DNA of 64,000 nt from Microbacterium sp. (GTDB lineage Bacteria; Actinomycetota; Actinomycetes; Actinomycetales; Microbacteriaceae): NCBI GenBank assembly GCA_031177765.1, contig JAPSKH010000001.1, positions 45,917 to 109,916 on the forward strand, read 5' to 3'. Made by a program: the position numbers and the translations under genes. Below, piece by piece: positions 1-8,973 of this stretch. Position 1 is the first letter of the stretch, and each line of letters opens with the position of its first letter. The notes beneath the pieces were generated by a model. The model had not been told where the DNA came from. It did no database searches and saw only the letters and a list, made by a program, of their open reading frames with translations.

Positions 1-476
1 TGCTCGCCGGCCCCGGGAGCCTGGATGGCGACGTCGCCGGTACGGCTGTAGGCCGGCGCGACGGACCCCGCCTGTGTGGGAAGAAGCGGCGGCTCGTCGC
101 TCACGGACGCGGCCGTGGCGGCATCGACCGAGCGGGGAGCGGGAACAGTCCCCGCGGAGGTGTCGACCGGGATGCTGTGCGAGGTGACGGACGCCTGCTC
201 CGCCGGCGCCGGAGAAGACGGCGCTGCGGGCGTTCCCGCCGTTCCTGCCGACGTGACCGGCGCCTCGCCCGAGGTGACCGGCGTCTCGCCCGTGGCGGCG
301 CGCCGGGCGGCCTCACGAGCCTCGCGGCGCGACTTCGGGGCGGCGTCGACGCCTCCCGGCGCAGGAGGCGTCACCTGCCCGGAGCTGCTCCGGACCGGAC
401 GGATGTCCCGGGAGCGCGGATCGGGGAGTTTTCCGTACAGATCCGCGAAGGGATCATCGGACGTTGATTCGGGCAT
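1..476 (-). CDS. mltG: Endolytic transglycosylase MltG, N-terminal part (truncated by window edge)
   Basis: Open minus-strand frame from ATG at 476 (MPESTSDDPFADLYGKLPDP...KSRREAREAARRAA...), immediately downstream of ruvX; low-complexity cytoplasmic N-terminus; call rests mainly on alaS-ruvX-mltG synteny. Confidence 0.6.
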   Translation of the reverse strand, partial: MPESTSDDPFADLYGKLPDPRSRDIRPVRSSSGQVTPPAPGGVDAAPKSRREAREAARRAATGETPVTSGEAPVTSAGTAGTPAAPSSPAPAEQASVTSHSIPVDTSAGTVPAPRSVDAATAASVSDEPPLLPTQAGSVAPAYSRTGDVAIQAPGAGE

Positions 477-477
477 G

Positions 478-945
478 TCAGGCGGGCTCCTGAGGGACGG
501 GGGTTCCGGGCGGGCGGCCGGTGCTCTTCTCGACGTCGAGGGCTTGCTGGAGGAGGACGACCGCGGCGACCTGGTCAATGATGCTACGGGAAGTGCGCTG
601 TGATCTGCCCGAAGTGCGAAGAGCAGCGTGTGCGGACACCGTCGAGAGTCGCTCGTCGACCAGCCGGACGGGAAGTCCGGAGGCGGCCGCGAGCGCGGCG
701 GCGAAGCCGCGCGCATCGGTCGTCGACGCCGTGTCCTCGCCGCGCAGATTCAGCGGCAGGCCGACCAGAAGCTCGATCGCGGCGTGCTCCTCGGCGAGCG
801 AGACGATCCGTGCGACGGCGGCGTCGTCCCGCGGCACCGTCTCGACGGGCGTGGCCAGGAGTCCGTCGGGGTCGCACCGCGCGACGCCGACGCGGGCCTT
901 GCCCACGTCGATGCCGAGCCGCACCCCGCGGCGGAAGCCGCTCAC
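478..945 (-). CDS. ruvX: Holliday junction resolvase RuvX (YqgF family)
   Basis: RLGIDVGKARVGVARCDPDG and VGLPLNLRG, DERLST motifs; GTGA overlap with the alaS stop. Confidence 0.93.
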   Translation of the reverse strand: MSGFRRGVRLGIDVGKARVGVARCDPDGLLATPVETVPRDDAAVARIVSLAEEHAAIELLVGLPLNLRGEDTASTTDARGFAAALAAASGLPVRLVDERLSTVSAHAALRTSGRSQRTSRSIIDQVAAVVLLQQALDVEKSTGRPPGTPVPQEPA

Positions 946-3599
946 GCGCCGAAAGCGTCCTGCACCGCGGCGAGGGCTGCCGGCAGCGCCGAGGCATCCG
1001 TCCCGCCGCCCTGTGCCACGTCGTCGCGACCGCCGCCCCCGCCTCCGAGGATCGAGGCGGCGGTCTTCGCGAGCACCCCCGCCTTGGCGCCGGCCGAGCG
1101 GGCCGGCTCGTTGGTGACCACGATGACGACCGGACGACCGTTGGCCTCCGCGCCGAGGGCGACGACCGCCGGCTCGGAGCCCAAGCGCTCACGCACCTGC
1201 AGCGCGAGCGATCGGACGTCGTCGGGCGAGGCCACGGTACCGAGCGACTGCGCCACCACCAGCGTGGAGCCGCGACGGGTCGCGGACTGCGCGAGGGCGG
1301 GGATGCGCTCGGCGAGGGCCTTGGACTCCAGTGCCGCGATCTTCTTCTCGGCCGCCTTGAGGCTGGCCTGCAGCTCCGCGATGCGGGCGGGCAGCTGGTC
1401 GCGCGGCGCCTTCAGAGTCGACGTCAGCTGCGACACGATGGCACGCTCGGCGGCGAGGGAGCGGAACGCGTCCAGTCCCACGAGGGCTTCGACGCGGCGG
1501 TTCGAGGCACCGACGGACGACTCCCCCACGAGGCTGATCAGGCCGATCTCGGCGCTCGCGGACACGTGGGTTCCGCCGCACAGCTCGCGAGACCACGGTC
1601 CCCCGATGTCGACCATGCGGACGGTGTCGCCGTACTTCTCGCCGAACAGCGCCATCGCGCCCAGTGACTTCGCCTCCTCGAGCGGCAGCACGCGCGTGGT
1701 GACCTCGAGGTTGTCGCGGACGGCGTTGTTGGCGATCTCCTCGATCTCGGACTTCGTCGCGTCCGACAGCGCCTGCCCCCAGGTGAAGTCGAAGCGCATG
1801 TACCCGGCGCGGTTCAGCGAGCCCGCCTGCGTCGCGGTCTTCCCGAGGGTGTCGCGCAGCGCCGCGTGGACGAGATGCGTGGCCGAATGCGCCTGGCGCG
1901 CGGCGCGCCGGTTCGCGGCATCCACGATGGATGTCGCCGACTGCCCCACGGCCACCTCGCCGGTGGTGACCTCGACGGTGTGGCTCACCAGGCCGGGGAC
2001 GGGCTTCTGCACATCGAGGACGTCGAGCTCGTAGCCGGGGCCGACGATCACGCCCTTGTCGGCGACCTGGCCGCCGGACTCGGCGTACAGTGCGGTCTCG
2101 GCCAGGATGACCTCGGCGATCTGGCCTGTTCCCGCGCGGTCGACAGAGGCGCCGTCGACCAGGATCCCGAGCACGGTCGACTCCGTCTCGAGGTCGGTGA
2201 ATCCGGTGAAGACCGTCTCGCCCTTCGCGCGGAGGTCGCGGTACACGCTCGTGTCGGCGAGCTGGCGCTTGCGCGCCCGCGCGTCGGCCTTCGCCCGCGT
2301 GCGCTGCTCCTGCATGAGGCTGTCGAACGCCGCACGGTCGACGCTGAGCCCGGCCTCCTCCGCGATTTCGAGCGTGAGGTCGATCGGGAAGCCGTACGTG
2401 TCGTGCAGCAGGAACGCCTCGGAGCCGGGGATCGTCGTTCCGCCGCTCGCCTTGGTCTGCGACAGGGACTCGTCGAGGATGCTCTCCCCCGCCGCCAGTG
2501 TGCGCAGGAACGTCGCCTCCTCGGCGAGGGCGTACTGCGAGATGCGGGGCCAGTCCGCCTCGACGATCGGGTACGCCTCCTTCATGGCGTCCCGCGAAGC
2601 CGCGAACAGCTCGGCGAAGGTCGGCCCCTCGACGCCGAGCAGGCGCATCGAGCGGATGGCGCGGCGCATGAGACGGCGCAGGATGTAGCCGCGGCCGTCG
2701 TTCGACGGCGTCACGCCGTCGGACATCAGCATCAGCGACGAGCGGATGTGGTCGGCCACGACGCGGAAGCGCACGTCGTCCTCGTGGTTCGCACCGTAGG
2801 TGCGTCCCGACAGCGCGACAGCCTTGTCGAGGACCGGGCGCACCTGATCGGTCTCGTACATGTTGTCGACGCCCTGCTTGATGAACGCGATGCGCTCCAG
2901 GCCCATGCCGGTGTCGATGTTCTTCGCGGGCAGCTCGCCGACGATGTCGAAGTCGTACTTCGACTTCACGTTGGTGATCTCGTACTGCATGAACACGAGA
3001 TTCCAGATCTCGACGTAGCGGTCGTCGTCGGTCGCCGGTCCCCCGTCGATCCCGTACGCCGGCCCCCGGTCGAAGAAGATCTCCGAGCACGGGCCGGCGG
3101 GGCCGGGCAGGCCGGTGCTCCAGTAGTTCGTGTCCTTGCCCAGGCGCTGGATGCGCTCCTCCGGGAAGCCCGCGATGCGCTGCCACAGCTCGTGCGCCTC
3201 GTCGTCCTCCTCGTAGACGGTGACCCAGAGGTCCTTCGGGTCGAAGCCGAGCCCGCCGTCCGCCTCGGACGTCGTCAGCAGCTCCCACGCGAAGCGGATC
3301 GCGCCTTCCTTGAAGTAGTCGCCGAAGGACCAGTTGCCGAGCATCTGGAAGAAGGTGCCGTGACGCGGCGTCTTCCCGACCTCTTCGATGTCGTTGGTGC
3401 GGATGCACTTCTGGTTGTCGGCGGCCCGCGGGTACGGAGCGGGCACGTCGCCGCTGAGATACGGGATGAACGGCACCATCCCGGCCACGGTGAACAGCAG
3501 CGCCGGGTCGTCGGTGACCAGGGATGCCGACGGCACGATCGTGTGCCCGTTCTTCTCGAAGTAGTCGAGGAAGCGCTGTGCGATCTCGGCGGTCTTCAT
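942..3599 (-). CDS. alaS: Alanine--tRNA ligase
   Basis: MKTAEIAQRFLDYFEKNGHTIVPSASLV..., class II aaRS motifs, ELCGGTHV motif, C-terminal DHHA1-like region. Confidence 0.97.
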   Translation of the reverse strand: MKTAEIAQRFLDYFEKNGHTIVPSASLVTDDPALLFTVAGMVPFIPYLSGDVPAPYPRAADNQKCIRTNDIEEVGKTPRHGTFFQMLGNWSFGDYFKEGAIRFAWELLTTSEADGGLGFDPKDLWVTVYEEDDEAHELWQRIAGFPEERIQRLGKDTNYWSTGLPGPAGPCSEIFFDRGPAYGIDGGPATDDDRYVEIWNLVFMQYEITNVKSKYDFDIVGELPAKNIDTGMGLERIAFIKQGVDNMYETDQVRPVLDKAVALSGRTYGANHEDDVRFRVVADHIRSSLMLMSDGVTPSNDGRGYILRRLMRRAIRSMRLLGVEGPTFAELFAASRDAMKEAYPIVEADWPRISQYALAEEATFLRTLAAGESILDESLSQTKASGGTTIPGSEAFLLHDTYGFPIDLTLEIAEEAGLSVDRAAFDSLMQEQRTRAKADARARKRQLADTSVYRDLRAKGETVFTGFTDLETESTVLGILVDGASVDRAGTGQIAEVILAETALYAESGGQVADKGVIVGPGYELDVLDVQKPVPGLVSHTVEVTTGEVAVGQSATSIVDAANRRAARQAHSATHLVHAALRDTLGKTATQAGSLNRAGYMRFDFTWGQALSDATKSEIEEIANNAVRDNLEVTTRVLPLEEAKSLGAMALFGEKYGDTVRMVDIGGPWSRELCGGTHVSASAEIGLISLVGESSVGASNRRVEALVGLDAFRSLAAERAIVSQLTSTLKAPRDQLPARIAELQASLKAAEKKIAALESKALAERIPALAQSATRRGSTLVVAQSLGTVASPDDVRSLALQVRERLGSEPAVVALGAEANGRPVVIVVTNEPARSAGAKAGVLAKTAASILGGGGGGRDDVAQGGGTDASALPAALAAVQDAFGA

Positions 3600-3661
3600 T
3601 CGGGTCCTCGCAATGGCACGATCCTCCGTCCCGGGGCATCCCGGGCCGGTCGGTCGTTGGG

Positions 3662-3946
3662 TCAATCGGTGAGCTTGCGGGCGACGTCGCCGGCGGAGTC
3701 GACGGCTTCGGTGACCGCGTCGTGGACGGCGGCAGCGCCCCCGGCCGCGGCATCGCGCACCTCGTCCACGATCCCGGTGAACCGGGCCTCCTGCTCGCGG
3801 TAGGCGTCGGCGATGCGGTCGGTGAACTGGGTGATGCGGGCGTCGACGTCGGCCAGGATCTCCTGTCCGCGCGGGTCCTTGTTCACGAGGTGCGCCAGCA
3901 CGAAACCACCGGCGATACCGAACAGGAACCACACCAGCTTCTTCAT
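3662..3946 (-). CDS. Small conserved membrane-anchored protein between alaS and rpsD
   Basis: MKKLVWFLFGIAGGFVLAHLVNKDPRG... single N-terminal TM plus predicted helical tail; same orientation as neighbours. Confidence 0.75.
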   Translation of the reverse strand: MKKLVWFLFGIAGGFVLAHLVNKDPRGQEILADVDARITQFTDRIADAYREQEARFTGIVDEVRDAAAGGAAAVHDAVTEAVDSAGDVARKLTD

Positions 3947-4080
3947 GACCACTCCTCGGTTGTCGAGCAGGTCGCGGCGCGACCGTATCGAGACACGGCT
4001 GTCAGGATGTGTGCGCGGCCGCATCCGGGCGCGCGGGCCGCGGACGCGGCATCCTCCCCATCGTAGGGTGAAACGACGAA

Positions 4081-4102
4081 GGGCGCCGGTTGCCCGGCGC
4101 CC
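4081..4102 (-). terminator. Rho-independent-type hairpin downstream of rpsD
   Basis: GGGCGCCGG-TTGC-CCGGCGCCC, 9-bp perfect stem, followed on the minus strand by CTTCGTCGTTT. Confidence 0.7.
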
Positions 4103-4124
4103 TCCTCGCTCGCCCGCTGAGCGG

Positions 4125-4754
4125 TTATCGAGCGGCGTAGTACTCGACGACGAGCTGGACGTCACAGACGACCGGGACCTCGGCGCGCTTGGGACGACGC
4201 ACGAGACGGGCCTGCAGCTTGTCGAGCTCGACCTCGAGGTAGCCGGGAACCGGGGGCAGCACCTCGGCGTGACCGCCGGCCGCCGCCACCTGGAACGGCT
4301 CGAGGGCCTCGCTCTTGGGCTTGACGTGGATGAGCTGACCCGGCTTCACACGGAACGACGGGCGGTCGACCAGCTGGCCGTCGACGAGGATGTGACGGTG
4401 CACCACGAGCTGGCGCGCCTGCGCCGTGGTGCGGGCGAAACCGGCGCGGAGCACGAGCGCGTCCAGGCGCATCTCGAGCTGCTCGACCAGGTTCTCACCG
4501 GTCAGACCCTGCGTGCGGCGGGCCTCGTTGAACTGGATGCGCAGCTGCTTCTCGCGGATGCCGTACTGCTCGCGCAGACGCTGCTTCTCGCGCAGGCGGA
4601 CGGCGTAGTCGCTGTCGGCCTTGCGCTTGGTGCGGCCGTGCTCACCGGGAGCGTAGGGACGCTTCTCCAGGTAGCGGGCGGCCTTCGGGGTGAGCGCGAC
4701 GCCGAGGGCGCGCGAGAGGCGGACCTTGCGGCGGTCCTGGGACTTCGTTGCCAC
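4125..4754 (-). CDS. rpsD: 30S ribosomal protein S4
   Basis: MATKSQDRRKVRLSRALGVALTPKAARYLEKRPYAPGEHGR..., S4 RNA-binding domain. Confidence 0.97.
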   Translation of the reverse strand: MATKSQDRRKVRLSRALGVALTPKAARYLEKRPYAPGEHGRTKRKADSDYAVRLREKQRLREQYGIREKQLRIQFNEARRTQGLTGENLVEQLEMRLDALVLRAGFARTTAQARQLVVHRHILVDGQLVDRPSFRVKPGQLIHVKPKSEALEPFQVAAAGGHAEVLPPVPGYLEVELDKLQARLVRRPKRAEVPVVCDVQLVVEYYAAR

Positions 4755-4948
4755 GAAGTGTTCCTTCCGTTGACGTGGACGTGTCTTTCACGACTCACGG
4801 GCGTATCTCCCCCGCTCCACCCTGTCCGGACTGCACGCCGGGGCATGCCGGAAGGTCGTTCAAGAAGGGAGGGGATGCCCGAAAACTCGGTTTCGAGCCG
4901 GTCAAGGCTACCAGATCCCGCCTTCGGGCGAGCTGGACGCGCTCGCGG

Positions 4949-6310
4949 TCACCGTCCGTCGAGGATCCGGCGGATCTTCTCCAGCCGCGCCTGCACGTCG
5001 CGCTCGGCGCCCAGCGCCTTCGGCTCGTAGTAGCGGCGGCCGCGCAGCTCGTCCGGAAGATACTGCTGCGGCGACACGCCGACCTCCGAGTCGTGCGGAT
5101 ACACGTACCCCTTCCCGTGCCCGAGCCGCTTGGCCCCGGGATAGTGGGCGTCGCGGAGGTGGATCGGCACGCGACCGAACCCGCCGTTGCGCACATCGGC
5201 GATCGCGGCGTCGATGGCGAGGTATGCCGCATTGGACTTGGCCGTGGTCGCCAGATACGCCGTCGCCTCCGCGAGCGGGATGCGGCCTTCGGGCATCCCG
5301 ATGAACTGCACCGCCTCGGCCGCGGCGACAGCGAGGGGCAGCGCCTGAGGATCTGCCAGCCCGATGTCCTCTGCGGCCGAGATGATGAGGCGCCGCGCGA
5401 TGAACCGCGGGTCCTCGCCCGCCTCGATCATCCGCGCGAGGTAGTGCATCGCCGCATCCACGTCCGAGCCGCGGATCGACTTGATGAAGGCGCTGATGAC
5501 GTCGTAGTGCTCGTCACCCTGCCGGTCGTATCGCAGCAGCGCGCGATCGACCGCCTGGGCGACCTGCTCGGAGGTGACGACGGGAACGGTCGAGGCATCC
5601 GTCTCCCCCTCGTCCTCGTGCTGCTCGTCGTCGGTGGGGGCAGCGAGGGATGCCGCCGCTTCGAGCGCCGTGAGCGCTCGCCGGGCGTCGCCGGACGAGA
5701 GGCGCACCAGGGCATCGCGTGCGTCGTCGCCCAGCGAGACCGCCCCGCCGAGGCCGCGAGGATCGGTGACGGCGCGATCGATCAGCATCCGCAGGTCGTC
5801 GTCGGAGAGGGGCTTCAGCGTCAGCAGGAGCGATCGCGACAGCAGTGGCGAGATCACCGAGAACGACGGATTCTCGGTCGTGGCGGCGATGAGCACCACC
5901 CAGCCGTTCTCGACGCCCGGCAGCAGCGCGTCCTGCTGCGCCTTGGTGAAGCGGTGGATCTCATCGAGGAAGAGGATCGTCGACTGCCCGTACAGATCGC
6001 GCTGGGTGAGGGCCTCCTGCATCACCTCGCGGACATCGCGCACACCGGCCGTGACGGCCGACAGCTCGACGAAGCGCCGCCCCGAGGATCGGGCGATCGC
6101 CTGGGCCAGCGTCGTCTTCCCGGTGCCGGGCGGGCCCCACAGGATGACCGAGGTGGCGGCGCGCGTCGACGCGTCGGGATCGGCGAGGGTCACCAGCGGA
6201 GATCCCGGGCGCAGCAGGTGCGACTGACCGGCGACCTCGGCGAGCGATGTGGGCCGCATGCGCACCGCCAGGGGCGTCTGCCCCTGGAACAGCGCGGTGG
6301 GGATCGTCAC
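4949..6310 (-). CDS. rarA: Replication-associated recombination protein A (RarA/MgsA AAA+ ATPase)
   Basis: WGPPGTGKTTLAQ Walker A, LFLDEIHRF Walker B, C-terminal DPRFIARRLIISAAEDIGLADPQAL. Confidence 0.95.
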   Translation of the reverse strand: MTIPTALFQGQTPLAVRMRPTSLAEVAGQSHLLRPGSPLVTLADPDASTRAATSVILWGPPGTGKTTLAQAIARSSGRRFVELSAVTAGVRDVREVMQEALTQRDLYGQSTILFLDEIHRFTKAQQDALLPGVENGWVVLIAATTENPSFSVISPLLSRSLLLTLKPLSDDDLRMLIDRAVTDPRGLGGAVSLGDDARDALVRLSSGDARRALTALEAAASLAAPTDDEQHEDEGETDASTVPVVTSEQVAQAVDRALLRYDRQGDEHYDVISAFIKSIRGSDVDAAMHYLARMIEAGEDPRFIARRLIISAAEDIGLADPQALPLAVAAAEAVQFIGMPEGRIPLAEATAYLATTAKSNAAYLAIDAAIADVRNGGFGRVPIHLRDAHYPGAKRLGHGKGYVYPHDSEVGVSPQQYLPDELRGRRYYEPKALGAERDVQARLEKIRRILDGR

Positions 6311-6424
6311 GATCCCAGGCTATCCCGGGGCTGCGACGCCGGGTCGGAGCGGGTTTGGTCGCCGTCGATCCCGCCCCATAGGATCATCCCGGCCCGGGCG
6401 CCGACCCGGATTCGAGGAGGTCCC

Positions 6425-6739
6425 GTGGCGACCGGTGGCAAGGATCGCGATGCGCGCGCAGCGCGAGAGCGTGCTCGGCTCTATCAGGCGCGGCGCCAGT
6501 TCCATCAGGATCAGGCCCGCCGCCGTCGCCGCGACAACCTGATCGGAGGGATCGCCGGAGGCCTTCTCATCCTGGGGCTCGCCGCTGTCCAGACCGCCTA
6601 CTTCGTCGCCGGGCCGGGCGCGCCCGAGCCCACGCCCACCTCGACGCCGTCGCCCTCGCCGTCGGGCATGACCCCCGCCCCGACCGACTCATCCACGCCT
6701 GTCCCCGACACGACCGGGACGCCGACGCCGACGCCGTGA
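6425..6739 (+). CDS. Single-TM protein with Pro/Thr/Ser-rich extracellular tail
   Basis: GTG start; RRRRRDNLIGGIAGGLLILGLAAVQTAYFVAG TM segment then PEPTPTSTPSPSPSGMTPAPTDSSTPVPDTTGTPTPTP. Confidence 0.7.
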   Translation: MATGGKDRDARAARERARLYQARRQFHQDQARRRRRDNLIGGIAGGLLILGLAAVQTAYFVAGPGAPEPTPTSTPSPSPSGMTPAPTDSSTPVPDTTGTPTPTP

Positions 6740-6838
6740 AACCGGCCGCCGAGGCATCGGAGCGGACGGCCCCGCCGTACTAGGCTTGGGATCCGTCCAT
6801 CCCCCACAGGCGGCCCAAGCCGCGATGAGGTGCATCCC

Positions 6839-8278
6839 GTGACTGCCGCAGCAGAGTCGAACTCCGACACCACCGTGCCCGAGAGCCACGACGACCAGTC
6901 CCCCGAGTCGCTCGACGTCGAGCCCACCGACTCCACCGCCGACGCCGTCGACGCCGACGCCGTCGACGCCGTCGACGGCGCCGACACGTCCGGCGGCGAA
7001 GCGACGGAGCCCGAGCCGGCCACGGAGACCGCTGAGACGAGCGCCGTCGGCGGCGATGAGCCGTGGGGTCGTGTCGACGCCGACGGAACCGTGTCCGTGC
7101 GCGAGGCGACCGGCTGGCGGGTGGTCGGCCAGTTCCCCGACGGCCCTCCTGCCGAGGCGCTGGCCTACTTCGAGCGCAAGTACGCAGACCTGGCCGGCGA
7201 GGTCACGCTCCTCGAGGTGCGTCACCGCCGCGGCGGCGCGTCGGCCGCGGATCTGCGCTCCACGGCCCGCACCATCCGCGGGAAGCTGGAGAACGCCGCA
7301 GCCGTCGGCGATCTCGCCGCGCTCGAGACCCGCATCACGACGCTGCTCGAGGCGCTCGAGGCGGCGTCCGAGACCGAGGCGGCAGCCGCCCGCCAGGCCG
7401 TGGACGACGCCGTGCGCGCGAGGACGGAACTGGTCGAGAAGGCAGAGGCGCTCGCCGCGCGCGACCCCCGGACCGTTCAGTGGAAGCAGGCGACGGCGGA
7501 GATGACCTCTCTGTTCGACCAGTGGCAGGCTCAGCAGCAGAACGGCCCGCGCCTGCCCAAGTCCACCGCGCAGCAGCTGTGGAAGCGGTTCCGCGACGCC
7601 CGAGCGACCGTCGACAAGCACCGTCGCGCGTTCTACGCCGAGCTGGACGAAGCCCACAAGGCCGTGCGGGATCGCAAGACGCGCCTGGTCGAGAAGGCGG
7701 AGTCGCTCGCGGCGAAGGGCGAGGACGCGATCCCCGCCTACCGCGAGCTGCTCGACCAGTGGAAGGGCGCCGGACGCGCCGGCAAGAAGGTCGACGACGC
7801 CCTGTGGGCCCGCTTCAAGGCCGCCGGCGACGCGCTGTACAGCGCCCGCTCCGAGCGGGAGGCGGCGGATGCCGAGGCATCCCGCGAGAAGATCGAGGCC
7901 AAGCGCGCGCTCCTCGAAGAGGCGAAGGCCGTCGCCGACGAGCGCGACCTCGGCAAGGCGCGGTCGCTCCTGACCGGCATCCAGCGCCGGTGGGACGAGG
8001 TCGGCCGGATCTTCCCGCGCGACGCGGAGCGGTCCCTGGACGACGAGCTGCGCAAGATCGAGCAGGCGCTTCGCACCCGCGAGGAGGCCGACTGGAAGCG
8101 CAACGATCCCGAGACGAAGGCGCGCGCCAACGACATGACGCGCCAGCTCACGGAGGCGATCCAGAAGCTCGAGGACGAGCTGGAGACCGCCAGGAAGTCC
8201 GGCGACGCTCGCGCGATCGCGCAGGCGTCCGAGGCGCTCGAGGCACGTCGGTCGTGGCTGAAGGCGCTCGGCGGCTGA
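6839..8278 (+). CDS. DUF349 domain-containing protein
   Basis: Repeated W-rich helical modules (FRDARATVDKHRRAFYAELDEAHKAVRDRKTRLVEKAESL; ...LLDQWKGAGRAGKKVDDALWARFKAAGDALY) typical of DUF349; acidic N-terminus. Confidence 0.88.
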   Translation: MTAAAESNSDTTVPESHDDQSPESLDVEPTDSTADAVDADAVDAVDGADTSGGEATEPEPATETAETSAVGGDEPWGRVDADGTVSVREATGWRVVGQFPDGPPAEALAYFERKYADLAGEVTLLEVRHRRGGASAADLRSTARTIRGKLENAAAVGDLAALETRITTLLEALEAASETEAAAARQAVDDAVRARTELVEKAEALAARDPRTVQWKQATAEMTSLFDQWQAQQQNGPRLPKSTAQQLWKRFRDARATVDKHRRAFYAELDEAHKAVRDRKTRLVEKAESLAAKGEDAIPAYRELLDQWKGAGRAGKKVDDALWARFKAAGDALYSARSEREAADAEASREKIEAKRALLEEAKAVADERDLGKARSLLTGIQRRWDEVGRIFPRDAERSLDDELRKIEQALRTREEADWKRNDPETKARANDMTRQLTEAIQKLEDELETARKSGDARAIAQASEALEARRSWLKALGG

Positions 8279-8418
8279 CCGACGGTCCTCACAGCGTCGC
8301 GGGCCTCTCGCGCGACGTGACCGGGTGACGCCCCGGAGCCGTGATGTCCTGCGGCCGGTTCTCCACAGCGACGCCGGACGGCTCCGCGGCGGAAGACCGG
8401 GTGCGGCACACTGCCTCC

Positions 8419-8973
8419 ATGAGATCGGTGTTCCTGTACTTCGTCGATGACCGGCTGTCGCGGGCGGAGCTGTCCGCGGCGCGGCTGGACGGGGACATCG
8501 TCGAACTCGGGGACGCGTACATCCCCGCTGACGCGGTCGAGACGGCCGCGCTCCGCGCCGGATCGCTCGCGCGCCTCCTGGGCGACTCCCTCGCCGCCAC
8601 CCACCTCTCGGCCGCCTGGATCCACGGCACCTCTCCCTTCCCGCCTGCGCGGCACACCGTTCAGCGCGCGGTGCCGCGCCGCGTGCACATGGCGCCGGAG
8701 CGCCAGGTCGTCTACCGCGACCTCGCGGTGGCCCAGAGCGATCTGCTCATCCTCGGCGGCGTGCGAGTGACCTCGCACGCGCGGACGCTGATGGATCTGG
8801 CGCGCGTGCCGGATGCCGAGCACGAGCTGGCTGCCCGCCGACTCGCCGCGGCATCCCCGGAGGCGCGCGACGCCGCGATCGAGCGACTGGAGCGCGGGGC
8901 GCTGCCGCACAAGCGGCGGGCGCTGTCGTTCCTGCGCGGGCTCGCGCCGGATCAGCTCGACGTGACCCGGTAG
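8419..8973 (+). CDS. AbiEi-antitoxin-like family protein, orphan
   Basis: 185 aa; [25 protein letters not shown] pattern seen in AbiEi-like proteins of Actinobacteria; no toxin gene adjacent. Confidence 0.55.
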   Translation: MRSVFLYFVDDRLSRAELSAARLDGDIVELGDAYIPADAVETAALRAGSLARLLGDSLAATHLSAAWIHGTSPFPPARHTVQRAVPRRVHMAPERQVVYRDLAVAQSDLLILGGVRVTSHARTLMDLARVPDAEHELAARRLAAASPEARDAAIERLERGALPHKRRALSFLRGLAPDQLDVTR

